A DNA stretch of 64,000 nucleotides from assembly GCA_021201865.1 (NCBI GenBank), contig JAJQEE010000118.1:1-64000 (forward strand), given 5' to 3'. How positions within the stretch are numbered: the stretch's first letter is position 1; the number at the start of each line of letters is the position of its first letter. This document shows, in pieces, positions 17,888 through 28,521 of the stretch. The notes beneath the pieces were generated by a model that was not told the origin of the DNA, made no database searches, and saw nothing but the letters and a program-made list of their open reading frames with translations. The stretch is from Tannerellaceae bacterium. GTDB taxonomy: Bacteria; Bacteroidota; Bacteroidia; Bacteroidales; Tannerellaceae. Position numbers and translations under genes: made by a program.

Positions 17888-19297
17888 ATGGCAACAGGTA
17901 GGATCATAGTAGCCGGGATAGGTCCGGGTGCTGAACAGGATATTACTCCCTCTGTTCTGGAGGCGATCCGTACATCAGACGTAATTGTCGGATATAAATA
18001 CTATTTTCAGTTTATTGCTTCTATCCTTGCCCCGGGAATCCTATGTATAGATACGGGAATGAAAAAGGAACAACAACGGGCAGAAGAGGCTTTCCGGTAT
18101 GCGGAAGAAGGAAAAACAGTCTGTGTAATTAGTTCAGGTGATGCCGGGATCTATGGAATGGCCCCTTTGATCTATGAAATGAAGAAAGAGAAACAAAGTG
18201 AGATCTCTGTTGAAGTGCTGCCGGGCATCAGTGCTTTCCAGAAGGCTGCTTCTTTATTAGGAGCACCGGTTGGCCATGATTTCTGTGTGATCTCTCTTTC
18301 CGATCTCATGACTCCCTGGGAGAAAATAGAGAATCGCATCACCGCAGCAGCCTCTGCTGACTTTGTGACGGCTGTTTATAATCCTAAAAGTAACGGTCGT
18401 TACTGGCAGTTACCCCGTTTGAAGGAACTTTTCCTGAACCATCGTTCACCGGCAACTCCTGTAGGATATGTGCGGCAGGCAGGACGGGATGAGCAGGAGG
18501 TGACGGTAACCACATTGAAAGAGTTGGATCCTCAACAGATTGATATGTTTACGATTCTGTTGATTGGAAATTCCCAGTCCTATTTTCTGGGGAAAGACCG
18601 GATCATTACTCCACGAGGGTATTACCGGGAAAGTGAGAATAAAGAGATGGGCGTCGGACAGGATATTATGATCCGTAGTTTCCGCAAAATTGAAAGTGAG
18701 TTAAAAAACAGAGAGATCCTGTTAGGAAAGAAATGGGCACTTCTGCATGCGATCCATACCACTGCGGATTTTGAGATGGAAAATATACTCTATGCAGATA
18801 TAAATGCAGTGGAAAATCTTTATCAGGCCTGCCGGAATGGTGAAATCCGTACAATTATTACAGATGTAACTATGGTAGGTTCCGGCATCCGGAAAGGAGC
18901 GTTGAAACGTCTGGGAATAAAAACAAAATGCTATCTTTCCGATCCCCGGGTAGATCGGATAACATCAGAAAAGGGAGTTACCCGTTCACAGGCCGGTATT
19001 CGTTTGGCTATGGAGGAACATCCTGATGCTTTATATGTTTTTGGAAATGCGCCAACCGCTTTAATGGAATTGTGCGAAGGTCTCCGGAAAGGAAAGGTGA
19101 ATCCGGTTGGAGTGATTGCTTCTCCTGTAGGATTTGTAAATGTAAAAGAGTCTAAACATATGATTAAATCTTTTTCCGGTATACCTAAATTAATCATAGA
19201 AGGCCGGAAAGGAGGAAGTAATCTGGCAGCGACATTGGTAAATGCCATCCTTACTTTTGATGATGCTGAACAATTAAAACCCGGCAGAGATGTCTGA
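17888..19297 (+). CDS. cbiH-cbiC: Fused precorrin-3B C17-methyltransferase and precorrin-8X methylmutase
   Basis: A 469-residue fusion. Residues 1 to about 255 are a SAM-dependent tetrapyrrole methylase of the CbiH/CobJ type (GRIIVAGIGPGAEQDITPSV; ISSGDAGIYGMAPLIYE; VLPGISAFQKAA), which methylates C17 and contracts the ring. Residues from about 270 are CbiC/CobH, with the catalytic-type His in LLHAIHTTADFEM and GNAPTAL near the substrate site; it moves the C11 methyl to C12 to give cobyrinic acid. The two activities are not consecutive steps. The stop overlaps the next gene by 8 bases. Confidence 0.93.
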   Translation: MATGRIIVAGIGPGAEQDITPSVLEAIRTSDVIVGYKYYFQFIASILAPGILCIDTGMKKEQQRAEEAFRYAEEGKTVCVISSGDAGIYGMAPLIYEMKKEKQSEISVEVLPGISAFQKAASLLGAPVGHDFCVISLSDLMTPWEKIENRITAAASADFVTAVYNPKSNGRYWQLPRLKELFLNHRSPATPVGYVRQAGRDEQEVTVTTLKELDPQQIDMFTILLIGNSQSYFLGKDRIITPRGYYRESENKEMGVGQDIMIRSFRKIESELKNREILLGKKWALLHAIHTTADFEMENILYADINAVENLYQACRNGEIRTIITDVTMVGSGIRKGALKRLGIKTKCYLSDPRVDRITSEKGVTRSQAGIRLAMEEHPDALYVFGNAPTALMELCEGLRKGKVNPVGVIASPVGFVNVKESKHMIKSFSGIPKLIIEGRKGGSNLAATLVNAILTFDDAEQLKPGRDV

Positions 19298-20491
19298 AAT
19301 AAAATTCATTGTTATCGGTATAGATGATCATCCCAGGCCCTGGTTCCCTCCGCATGTAAAAGAGATGATTCAGTATCATTCAGTTTTTTCCGGAGGAGTG
19401 AGGCATCAGGAGATTGTCAGCTCCTATTTGCCGGAAGGATCTCGTTGGATACCTGTCGTAACCCCTTTGGATGAAGTATTCCGGCAATATGAATCCTGCC
19501 GGGAAGTTGTCGTATTTGCTTCCGGGGATCCTCTCTTTTTCGGATTTGCCAATACCATACGGAAACGGCTTCCTACAGCGGAAATAGAAGTATATCCCTC
19601 TTTTAATTCTTTGCAACTGCTCGCCCATCGGTTATTACTCCCTTATCAGGATATGCATGTGGTGTCTTTGACGGGGCGTCCGTGGGATAAACTGGATGAA
19701 GCACTCATTTCAGGATATGAAAAGATCGGTATATTGACTGACCGGGAGCATACCCCCTGTGCGATTGCCCGGTATATGTTGAGGTATGGATATGATAATT
19801 ATAAGATCACAGTCGGTGAATTGTTAGGGAATCCGGAGAAAGAAAATATCTCAGCTTTTACGTTGCAGGAGATCCTTGATAAAAAATTTACCTTTCCCAA
19901 CAACGTCCTGTTAGAAAAGTTATCTTCCCGTAGCCGTCCTTTCGGGATCCCGGAAAGTGAATTTCATTTGTTGGATGGAAGGACCCGGATGATCACAAAA
20001 ATGCCCATCCGTTTATTGTCTCTGAGTTTATTGGATCTCCGGGAAAAACAGGTGTTCTGGGATATTGGCTTCTGTACGGGCTCCGTCTCTATAGAAGCAA
20101 AAATACAGTTTCCACATCTAAAGATCTATGCCTTTGAACAACGGGAACAGGGAAAAGAAATATTGGATCGTAATATGCGTACCTTTGGTACACCTGGGAT
20201 CATTCCGGTTACCGGAGACTTTACAGAGACGGATGTTTCGGCCTACGCCTGTCCCGATGCAGTGTTTATTGGGGACACGGAGGGAAGATGCCTGAGATAA
20301 TATGTAAAATAAAAAGGATCCTGCGCCCGGGAGGAGTGATTGTATTCAATTCGGTCTCTGCGGAAAGCCGGGATATGTTTCAGGAAGCAGCCTCTTCCAA
20401 TCAATTGCATATAGAGAAAAGTATACAGATAAAAATAGATGACCATAATCCGATCGAAGTGATAAAAGCCGTCTTAGAAAAAAGCAACTAA
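19290..20491 (+). CDS. cbiE-cbiT: Fused precorrin-6Y methyltransferase/decarboxylase (CbiE-CbiT), frame broken
   Basis: The N-terminal CbiE methylase half (about 1-205: VVVFASGDPLFFGF; TVGELLGNPEKENI) is followed by CbiT (FWDIGFCTGSVSIEA SAM motif). Together they methylate C5 and C15 and decarboxylate the C12 side chain. The frame as given stops at 20300 after FIGDTEGRCLR. One base missing at the four-G run 20271-20274 restores FIGGHGGKMPEIICKIKRIL and continues to 20491, 400 residues in all. The break falls in a conserved CbiT segment, so as given the product would lose the end of the CbiT domain. In a run of intact pathway genes this suggests sequence error. Confidence 0.88.
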
Positions 20492-20502
20492 CAGTAAAAA
20501 AT

Positions 20503-22320
20503 ATGTCTGCAGCTATTATATTAATATCCGAAAGTAGTCTTTCTATTGCAAGGAGGTTACAAAATGAGTTACCGGAGGCAAAGATTTATACCCGGTCCGC
20601 CTTGCCGGGCTGTATACAGATGGGATCGGTGCAGGAATGTACCGGAGAACTATTCCCTCAGGTAAAATCCCTGATCTTTATTGGTGCCATGGGAATTTGT
20701 GTCAGGAATATAGCTCCCTATATACAGGACAAATATACCGATCCCGCAGTTATTAATATGGACAGCACAGGAAAGTACGTAATTCCTGTTTTGTCAGGTC
20801 ACATAGGAGGAGCCAATGAACTGGCCCGGCAGATCGCTCATCTGACTGGTGGGGAGGCAGTGATCACGACCCAGAGTGACAGAAATGATCTGTGGACATT
20901 AGATACGCTGGCTAAAACTTATCATTGGACAGTTTACACTACGGAGAAAAGTTTGAATGTCCCGATTATTGCTTTTGTGAATGAAAAACCAGTTGCGTTG
21001 TTATTGGATATAAAAGACAGGGGTACGGATTACCTCGAACGTACCTGTCCTGCGCATGTAGATATTTATTATCAGTTCCAGGATATTGACTTTGATTCGT
21101 ATGAACTCCTGATTGCTGTTACTCCCTATCTATATCCGGAAGTTACAATTCCGGTCCTTTATTACCATCCTCCTGTTTTGCACATAGGAATAGGTTGCCG
21201 GAAAGATTGCCGGCCGGAAGGAGTCGCAGGTTATATAGAAGAGCAATTCCGGATACATCATTTGGCCTTGGCAGCTCTGAAAGATATTTCAACCATTGAT
21301 CTGAAGAAAGATGAAAAGCTATTATCAGTCCTGCAATCTTCTTTCGGTGATCTTCCTGTCCGGATCTATATGGCAGAGGAATTAAGACCTGTCTCTGTCC
21401 CTAATCCTTCCCGGAAAGTAGAGGAGGTTACCTCTGTCCCGGGAGTTTCCGAACCGGCAGCTATTAAAAGCGCAAACGGTGGACGGCTGATCTTAGAAAA
21501 GCAGAAAGGGTCCGTTACCAAAGGAAATGAATTTACATTTGCTGTTGCCATCCAACAAGGAGTGTTGCGTGGAAAAGGCCATGTTGAGATTGTGGGAGCA
21601 GGTCCCGGGGATCCTGAGCTGGTTTCCGTCAGAGGTCGTCGTTTCCTGGAGAATGCAGATCTTATTCTATATGCGGGAAGTCTGGTCCCGGTAGAGCTTA
21701 CCTGGTATGCAAAAGAGGGCGCTACAGTCATAAGTTCCGCCTCTATGGATTTGGAAGAACAGTTTAAATGGATGAAAGAATTTTATGATAAAGGTTTATT
21801 AGTGGTCCGTCTCCATACGGGTGACCCATGTATTTACGGAGCTATCCAGGAACAAATGGCCTTTTTTGATCAATATCAGATGTCTTATCACATCACACCT
21901 GGAATTTCCTCTTTTCAGGCAGCCGCAGCGGCCTTACGTTCCCAGTTCACGATCCCGGAAAAAGTACAGACCATTATTCTGACCCGGGGAGAAGGACGTA
22001 CGCCCATGCCTGAAAAGGAAAAACTCTCTTTACTGGCCCGCTCCCAAAGCACCATGTGCATTTTCCTGAGTGCTGGTATTGTAGAGGAAGTGCAGCGGGA
22101 ACTGTTGGAGCACTATCCCGCTGAAACACCGGTAGCTGCCTGTTATAAACTTACCTGGAAAGACGAACGCATTTATACAGGGAAGCTAAAAGATCTGGCA
22201 AACATCATCAAAGAAAACCAGTTGACTTTGACCACGATGATCGTTGTTGGAGAAGCCATTGGCAACCGTCAGGGACTGTCCCGGCTATATGCTACTGAGT
22301 TCAGTCATTTGTTTCGTTAA
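20503..22320 (+). CDS. cbiG-cbiF: Fused cobalt-precorrin-5A hydrolase and precorrin-4 C11-methyltransferase
   Basis: A 605-residue fusion. The N-terminal CbiG part contains FIGAMGICVRNIAPYI and VLSGHIGGANELARQIA and opens the delta-lactone, releasing acetaldehyde. From about residue 360 the CbiF/CobM methylase begins (HVEIVGAGPGDPELVSVRG; VVRLHTGDPCIYGAIQEQ; ITPGISSFQAAAAAL). The two catalyse consecutive steps (precorrin-4 to 5A to 5B). It is the last gene of the rightward operon, and its end overlaps the opposing cbiJ-cbiD by 20 bases. Confidence 0.93.
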   Translation: MSAAIILISESSLSIARRLQNELPEAKIYTRSALPGCIQMGSVQECTGELFPQVKSLIFIGAMGICVRNIAPYIQDKYTDPAVINMDSTGKYVIPVLSGHIGGANELARQIAHLTGGEAVITTQSDRNDLWTLDTLAKTYHWTVYTTEKSLNVPIIAFVNEKPVALLLDIKDRGTDYLERTCPAHVDIYYQFQDIDFDSYELLIAVTPYLYPEVTIPVLYYHPPVLHIGIGCRKDCRPEGVAGYIEEQFRIHHLALAALKDISTIDLKKDEKLLSVLQSSFGDLPVRIYMAEELRPVSVPNPSRKVEEVTSVPGVSEPAAIKSANGGRLILEKQKGSVTKGNEFTFAVAIQQGVLRGKGHVEIVGAGPGDPELVSVRGRRFLENADLILYAGSLVPVELTWYAKEGATVISSASMDLEEQFKWMKEFYDKGLLVVRLHTGDPCIYGAIQEQMAFFDQYQMSYHITPGISSFQAAAAALRSQFTIPEKVQTIILTRGEGRTPMPEKEKLSLLARSQSTMCIFLSAGIVEEVQRELLEHYPAETPVAACYKLTWKDERIYTGKLKDLANIIKENQLTLTTMIVVGEAIGNRQGLSRLYATEFSHLFR

Positions 22321-24114
22321 TTAACCGGATTTCTAACTGACTGTTGGAGAGCAAGGAGGAACAGTGTTCACCACATTTTTGGATGAGTAAACTGTAAAAA
22401 GGATGTTTTTCATCCGGCAGGATCTCCCAGAGTTGACGGGCCAGAGTTATATCCCTGATCTCCTGAATGACCGTGTCCGGACAGGAAGCCTGCCGGGCCA
22501 GTTCTGCCAAAAATCCTTATCCATTACCACTTTTTTACTATGGGTATCCAGTGCACCGGCAGCCAGTTTGACCGCTTTTCCGATCATGATCCCTAACGTG
22601 ACTTTACGGAAGTGAAGTGTGGAGGCTATTTCCAATGTCTTTCCGATAAAGTTTCCGTAATGGATAAATGCCTGAGGAGGAAGATCCGGAAATTGTTGCC
22701 GGATCATTCGTTCGCTTTTTGCCCCGGAATTGATCACGATGTGATGACATCCAATCGCTTTACTGACTTCCATTTCCCGCCGGATGGATTGTATGAATGC
22801 TTCGGAAGAGAAGGGGCGGACGATACCGGAGGTCCCGATAATAGAGATCCCTCCGGTAATTCCTAATTTAGGATTAAATGTTCGTTGGGCAATTGTTTCT
22901 CCTCCCGGTACAGAAAGCGTGATTTCTATTCCAGGCATTTCCGGCTGTCCCGGCACATATTCGTGGAAGTGTTCCCAGGTGGCTGTAACTTCTTTTCTTA
23001 TCATTTCCTGTGGAACCCTGTTAATGGCCGGCGCTCCTATCTCCAGTCCGAGTCCGGGGAGTGTAACGGTTCCTATTCCTTCCCCTCCATGTATATAGAC
23101 TCCTTTTTGATCCGGCAGGAAACGGACAGCGGAACAGATGGGCAAGCCATTTGTGATATCCGGATCATCTCCCGCATCTTTTATAACGGTAGCGAATCCT
23201 GTTTCTTTCTCCACATAGGAAGTGTAAACCGGGATCCGTATGGATTCTCCGGCGGGAAGAGTAATCGTTACTTCGATCGGATTTTTTCCGGATAGGAGAT
23301 GGATCAGTGCTGCTTTGATAGCTGCTGTGGCACAACTACCTGTCGTGTACCCCGTACGAAGAGGGAAAAAGTCAGGGACAGAGCGTTCGATCTCCTTTCT
23401 GAGACCATATTCTCCCTGAACAGTAGGGCATGGCAAAGGAAATGTGGGGCGGCGGATAACCAATACCGGAATCTGCAAATGCTTTGCCGCATTTACTTTC
23501 TGCATAAATCCTCCGGATTTTCCACTCTCTTTGGTGATGATCACAGATGGCTGGATCCCTTTGAAAAGAGCGGTTTCATCCTCTTCTCCGTTATAATAAA
23601 TGATCCTTTCCGGAGGTAGACCTTCCTGGCGGGCTATTTCCCTGGATTCATCCCGGTCTAAAATGCGGAAGATGCAGGGTTGCTCTTCCCAGTAAGGTTT
23701 AAATTTCCGGATCGTATGGGCTCCGGATAAAAACAGAGGATGCCTAATCCGGTTTTCTTTCAGGTAGGAAATAATTTCCTCATAGGTTTGAAAATAGAGT
23801 ATATCATCTGGGTCCTCCGGATAGATCCTTTCATAGCGAACCAACGGGAGGTGAAGTTGTCCGGAAAGTTCCGCAACGTTCCGGTGAAGTTCCGTGGCAA
23901 ACGGGTGAGCCGCATCAATGACCAGCCGGATCTCCTTTTCCCGGCAGAACCGGACCATATCCGGCAACTCCATACCACCTGTCAGCCGGATTCCGTTTAC
24001 CAACTGGATTTCCTGGCTGGCGGATTTAGTAGAATAGTAGTAGGGCTTCCCTGCCTCTTCACATACTTTCACGGCATATCTGCCTTCGGTTGTACCTCCA
24101 AATATCAAAATCAT
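22301..24114 (-). CDS. cbiJ-cbiD: Fused precorrin-6A reductase and cobalt-precorrin-5B C1-methyltransferase, frame broken near the end
   Basis: From ATG 24114 the CbiJ part (MILIFGGTTEGRYAVKVCE; VIDAAHPFATELHRNV) covers about residues 1-245. CbiD follows with its signature FPLRTGYTTGSCATAAIKAAL, and it methylates C1 with loss of the C20 unit as acetaldehyde. The given frame stops at 22447 with an off-frame end. Adding one T in the minus-strand run at 22509-22513 restores DKDFLAELARQASCPD and continues to 22301, 604 residues, matching the usual CbiD C-terminus. The two activities are consecutive steps. It is the last gene of the leftward operon, 10 bases after the ABC ATPase. Confidence 0.9.
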
Positions 24115-24124
24115 AGACTCACTT

Positions 24125-25153
24125 TTAACAGGATGGCGCTGGTTGTTCACAGAGAGATAAGACAGTCTCCAGTAATTCTTCAATGGTTTTTACCAGCACT
24201 GGTTCTTTCCCCTGTAAAGACACCAGTATCTCTTCCCCCTGTATATTAATATAATTTTCTGATGTTATCCGGCGTGAAGCCTGTACTCCATTGCGTTGAA
24301 GGGCTTTGCGGATCATAGCATACCGGGAGCCGTGGCCAGAAAGCCGGATTTGTTTATGGAATTCGTTAACTACCCGGAACAGGCCGGTTTCCTGGTCAAA
24401 AAGGATCCCTTTACGGGCGAAGAAACGACTCAGGCTTCCATCGAGGGAGAGATCTTCCGGGGTGCCTGTCCGTATTCCCGCTTGTTTATCCATCAACCAG
24501 ATCTTATCCGCGATCTGTAAGGCTAATTCCAGGTCATGGGTAGAAAGAAATATCGTTTTATTTGTTTCTCTTGTCAACCGGTGGAGTAGTTGCATAATCT
24601 CTACTTTACTGGGAAAATCAAGGAATGCCGTAGGTTCATCCAGAAAGATCACGGGCGTCTCCTGAGCCAGTGCTTTGGCGATCATGACCTTTTGCCGTTC
24701 CCCGTCGCTGAGCGTATGAACCATCCGGGCAGTCAGTTCCTCGATCTTAACAAGAGAAATGGCCTGCCGGATCACCTCTTCATCCTTCGGGGAAGTCGTT
24801 CCCCAGAAACCAGTGTACGGACTACGGCCTAACCGGATTAATTCTGTCACTGTCATATTTTTGATATCCAATCTCTCTGTCAGTACCACACTGACCACCC
24901 GGGCCAGTTCTTTCTCTTTATAGGAACCTATCTCTTTGCCCTGGATAAAGATTTCTCCGGAAAGTTTTGGCTGGAAAGCGGACAATGTCCGTAGCAGGGT
25001 AGATTTTCCCACTCCGTTTCCCCCTAACAGGCAGGTTAACTCTCCGGAGAAAATAGTGGACCGGATCTGTCCGGCTACTACTTTCTTCTGTTTTTTCGAG
25101 AGGTAGCCAATAGAAAGGTCTTTTATTTTAATCGTCTCTTCCTGCTTTTTCAT
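24125..25153 (-). CDS. btuD: ABC transporter ATPase of the cobalamin/iron-siderophore type
   Basis: 342 residues. The ATPase domain has Walker A GGNGVGKST, signature TLSDGERQKV, Walker B VIFLDEPTAFLD and a switch His in LSTHDLEL. About 85 residues beyond the ATPase core form an extra C-terminal domain (from about KQIRLSGHGSRYAMI) of unknown role. It is in the riboswitch-controlled leftward operon and overlaps the permease gene by 4 bases (ATGA-type), so cobalamin or a corrinoid precursor is the likely cargo. That assignment rests on context, since the family also moves iron chelates. Confidence 0.9.
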   Translation of the reverse strand: MKKQEETIKIKDLSIGYLSKKQKKVVAGQIRSTIFSGELTCLLGGNGVGKSTLLRTLSAFQPKLSGEIFIQGKEIGSYKEKELARVVSVVLTERLDIKNMTVTELIRLGRSPYTGFWGTTSPKDEEVIRQAISLVKIEELTARMVHTLSDGERQKVMIAKALAQETPVIFLDEPTAFLDFPSKVEIMQLLHRLTRETNKTIFLSTHDLELALQIADKIWLMDKQAGIRTGTPEDLSLDGSLSRFFARKGILFDQETGLFRVVNEFHKQIRLSGHGSRYAMIRKALQRNGVQASRRITSENYINIQGEEILVSLQGKEPVLVKTIEELLETVLSLCEQPAPSC

Positions 25154-26191
25154 ACATGTTCATTTATTTCATTTTTCCGTTTACCAAAGAGGAAAGAGAT
25201 CACGATCGGAGCACCGATCAGAGAAGTCACCGAGTTGATTGGTAGCGCTCCCTCAAAACCGGGTAAACGTGCAATCAGGTTACAGATCAACGCCAGTGCT
25301 CCACCTGTTAGCGTGACAGCAGGAACCAAGAGGCGGTGATCAGAAGTCTGAAAGATGGTGCGGCACAAATGGGGAACAGCCAGCCCAAGAAATACGATAG
25401 GTCCGCAATAAGCCGTTATAATGGCAGTCAGGATACAGGAACAGGAAATCACAGACAGACGGGCTTGCCGGATATTTAATCCTAAGTTCCGGGCATAACT
25501 TTCACCTAATAACATCAGGTTTAATGTTTTGATCAGTAGAAAAGAAAGAGGAATCAATAGGAACATGATCCCTACAAAGGTATAGACCTGATTCCCGGAC
25601 ACTTTGGAAAAACTTCCTAATCCCCATATAACATAGGCTCTTACGTCTTCATCATTACTAAAGAATTTCAGAACTCCGATAATTGTTGTGGCAATATATC
25701 CGATCATCACTCCAATGATCAGTAGAATTACATTTCCCCGCACCTTCCGGGAAATAGCGATAATAATAGCCATCACCAGCATCGCACCTGTGATCGCAGC
25801 GACCGAGATTGCTACTTCCCCGAAAAAAACCTAATTTACTAAGCGCTGTTGAACCAATTGTCCCGGATAACAAAATGATAAAAGCGACTCCTAAGCTGGC
25901 TCCTGAACTGATCCCTAATTCGGATGGGCCTGCCAGAGGATTACGGAAAACAGTTTGCATTTGTAATCCGCTTATGGATAATCCGGCACCTGCTACCAGT
26001 GCTGTCAGGGTCTGCGGAAAGCGGGATTTCCAGATGATATTTTCCCATACGACTGGTTCTTCACCTATTCCCCATAGGATATTCCAGATAGCATGTATTG
26101 GAATAGAGATCGTACCCAGGACCAGATTCAACAGGAAGAAGATCAGAATAGATAGCAACACCGGGATGAGTAGTAAAAAGGATCGTTTCAT
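25150..26191 (-). CDS. btuC: FecCD/BtuC-family ABC permease, frame broken
   Basis: A ten-helix permease of the BtuC type: LTALVAGAGLSISGLQMQTV, RNPLAGPSELGISSGASLGV, and in the second half CGPIVFLGLAVPHLCRTIF. As given, two frames (26191-25658 and 25782-25150) share the gene. Removing one base from the seven-base run at 25823-25829 joins them (GFFGEVAISVAAITGAMLV), giving 346 residues, the family size. It works with the neighbouring ATPase and binding protein. Its start is 4 bases after the binding-protein stop. Confidence 0.9.
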
Positions 26192-26195
26192 AGGT

Positions 26196-27337
26196 TTATT
26201 TCAACAAGTCATAATAGACAGGAATATGTTCAGGCAGTAGAGTAGGATGGAAGATCCGGATCAGGTCTGCCAGGACAACTTCCGGTTCTACCGGAGTATT
26301 TTCGTAAAAAGGTTTTTGCCGGAGATTGCAATAGATGACCTGCTTTTCCTGAAACGCTTTAAAGTCTGCATACCGGGCATCGCTCTGCCGGAGTGCTTCA
26401 TAAGTGAATTCTCCGTTAAAACTGTTGACTACCCGCCAGTAATCCACACCGGCCGCTTCTGAATAAACCGTTTCAAAATCAACATAAAATCCTCCGGAGT
26501 TTGTATCGTTCTTCCGGAAATAATCTCCTCCTGCATCCCTGAATAACTGAGCCAGGTAGCTGTTTCCTCCGACAACATACCAATTCCCGGAATGCATCTC
26601 TCCACTCACTACGGCTGGACGGCTATCTGTAGAAGCTGCCAATGCTTTCAGGGAATTATATTTTTCTTCTATTTCTCCAAACAGTTTTTCCGCTTTTTCC
26701 TCCACTCCTAATAACATGGCAGTAAATTTGATCCACTCTGCCTGTCCGAGCGGAGAGGTCTCTTTATAGCCAAGAAAACTGACCAGAGGAATATCCAAGT
26801 TCCGGATTGTTTCATATCCTCCCCGTTTAAAAGGAGAGACTAATATGATGTCAGGATCGGATGCCAATATCGTTTCTGTATCAAAATTGCCTTCAATACC
26901 AATTTTGGAAGTAATTCCCTGCCTGAGTTGTTCGTTCATGCGGGAATTGAAAAGAAAACGGGTGCTTGTAATACCCACCACTTTGTCCAGTTCCTCTAAT
27001 TTAATAAAATTCGAAAGCTGGAGAGAGGTCATACAGATTACTTTCCGGACAGGAACCTCAATCACTTCATATCCGTCCGGAATTCCCGAAACCGGTTCGT
27101 CACGATCTACAAAGGCATATTTATAGATCACATCACTTTCCCCTACCGGATCCTCTATATCTACTAATCTGTAACCAGGAAATTCCACTATTTTAAATCC
27201 CCGGGCGTAGCGGATCTGTTTAGTCTGTCCCTTCGAAGAAGGAAGTGTTTCCCTGTTCACTTTTGTATGTTGATTGACACAACCGGAAAGCAGACAAAGT
27301 CCAAATAGGATAAAAAAAGACTGTATTTCTGTTTCAT
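26196..27337 (-). CDS. btuF: ABC transporter substrate-binding lipoprotein (BtuF type), signal sequence frame-broken
   Basis: The binding-protein body has the class III fold features: VICMTSLQLSNFIKLEELD, then GITSTRFLF, LASDPDIILVSPF and a C-terminal lobe. The frame as given opens at 27260 without a signal sequence. Restoring one T in the run at 27312-27318 joins an upstream ATG (27337) that encodes a lipoprotein signal ending LLSGC, which is what this family needs; the total becomes 380 residues. It would deliver corrinoid to the BtuCD-like pair from the periplasmic face of the inner membrane. It is 14 bases downstream of cbiL. Confidence 0.87.
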
Positions 27338-27351
27338 GTTTTTCAAGTGGG

Positions 27352-28056
27352 TTAGGGGCGAATGATTAATAAAGAGAAATAGGGAAAAGCCCGTTCGAGG
27401 ATTTGACGGTGATCTGTGGTATAGAATTCTTTCTCTTTGACCCCTACATTTTCAAAGTAGTGAAAAGTATGGTCCGGAAGTTCCCTCATGACCTGCTTGA
27501 TCACCGTTTCACACTGGGAGGTTTTCATGATCACCAGCACTTTTCCTTCCCGGATCTCTTTTAACAGAGACTCGAATGCAATGACTCCCGGTATTACCTG
27601 TAGTTGTTCTTCCTGCTTTACCAGATGGATACCGGCTGTTGCCTCACAGGCAATAAAAGCAGGTATGCCCGCTATCTGGCTGACAGGGATGTGACGTTCC
27701 CGTAATTCATCCATAATATAATGAACGGAAGAATAAAAACCGGCATCTCCTTCCACAGTAACAGCGATCCGGAGGCCTTCCTGGTGTTTTTGAATGATCC
27801 TATGCGTAATTTCCCGGTAAGCCTGAAGAGCTAATTCCCGATTTTTACTCATAGGGACCTGAAAAAGATCTATTTTAGATGCCTCTATTCCTAACTCGGA
27901 GAGGATGGCCGATCCTCTGGAAGTGACTTTATTATTGGGTAAAGTAGTAGCAGGACAATAAATGAGTTGAGCTGATTGTAAGTGCTTCAACCCCTTTATG
28001 GTAATTAAATCCGCCTCCCCGGGTCCCAGGGAAACAAATACGACCGGGTTAAACAT
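27352..28056 (-). CDS. cbiL: Cobalt-precorrin-2 C20-methyltransferase
   Basis: A 234-residue SAM-dependent methylase: VVFVSLGPGEADLITIKGLK at the start, TVEGDAGFYSSVHYIMDEL in the middle and IAGIPAFIACEATAG. It adds the C20 methyl to cobalt-precorrin-2. ATG 28056 matches the family N-terminus; the frame extends to 28113 with no better start. It is the first gene downstream of the second riboswitch and leads the importer genes, linking uptake and synthesis in one transcript. Confidence 0.9.
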   Translation of the reverse strand: MFNPVVFVSLGPGEADLITIKGLKHLQSAQLIYCPATTLPNNKVTSRGSAILSELGIEASKIDLFQVPMSKNRELALQAYREITHRIIQKHQEGLRIAVTVEGDAGFYSSVHYIMDELRERHIPVSQIAGIPAFIACEATAGIHLVKQEEQLQVIPGVIAFESLLKEIREGKVLVIMKTSQCETVIKQVMRELPDHTFHYFENVGVKEKEFYTTDHRQILERAFPYFSLLIIRP

Positions 28057-28171
28057 AGTCGTCTGACTGTTTAAAATTATACAATTACCTTTAGTATAGG
28101 ATGAAAAGGACACACCATCGATGTCTCTTGTTTCATTTAAGCCTAAACCGCGAGCCTTAAATTAATAATGA

Positions 28172-28400
28172 TTTCGGCAGGTCTTCTGACTTACCCTATT
28201 TTTGGAAAGCCTTCCCGGTATTAATTGAATTCGAAAGTTGAAAATTACTTTTTCTTTTAATTTCCCATTCTCCCTTTTCAATTCTTCCCAGTGGCATTGA
28301 GTCGTATCCAAAAATTATGCAGGGTTCACAGCAGCGGGTCTGTCCGGGATTTGCACCCGGTTCCCTTTTCATCACTCCTCCGTAGTAACTGGATTCATGA
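28172..28400 (-). promoter_or_regulatory. Cobalamin riboswitch controlling cbiL-btuFCD-cbiJD
   Basis: On the minus strand the landmarks run GATGAAAAGGGAACCGGG, CAAATCCCGGACAGACCCGC, TGCTGTGAA, GCCACTGGG, CCGGGAAGG and the B12 box GTCAGAAGACCTGCC (28175-28189). The variable arm between GCCACTGGG and the GGGAAGG segment is long (about 65 bases). The core ends about 115 bases before the cbiL ATG. A short open frame crossing this region (28196-28426) is an accident of the RNA sequence. Confidence 0.92.
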
Positions 28401-28415
28401 CACCCAAATCTGTTA

Positions 28416-28446
28416 CAAAGGTACATGAAAATTAATATAATACAAG
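28416..28446 (-). promoter_or_regulatory. Promoter ahead of the second cobalamin riboswitch
   Basis: On the minus strand CTTG (28446-28443), 19 bases, then TACCTTTG (28423-28416) fits the Bacteroidota consensus. Transcription would begin near 28409, just upstream of the aptamer. Confidence 0.6.
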
Positions 28447-28521
28447 TGGTATGTCTATTTCCTGAGAATGTTTATCCGGGATTTTTCAGGATCTCTTTTA
28501 ATCTACTTCTAATGTATCTTT

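Noticed and set aside
22784..23619. Several plus-strand frames opposite cbiJ-cbiD
   Set aside because: They are antisense shadows of a well-supported gene and show no protein-family features.
28196..28426. A 76-residue minus-strand coding frame
   Set aside because: It lies entirely across a cobalamin riboswitch and its promoter; the conserved RNA landmarks explain the sequence.
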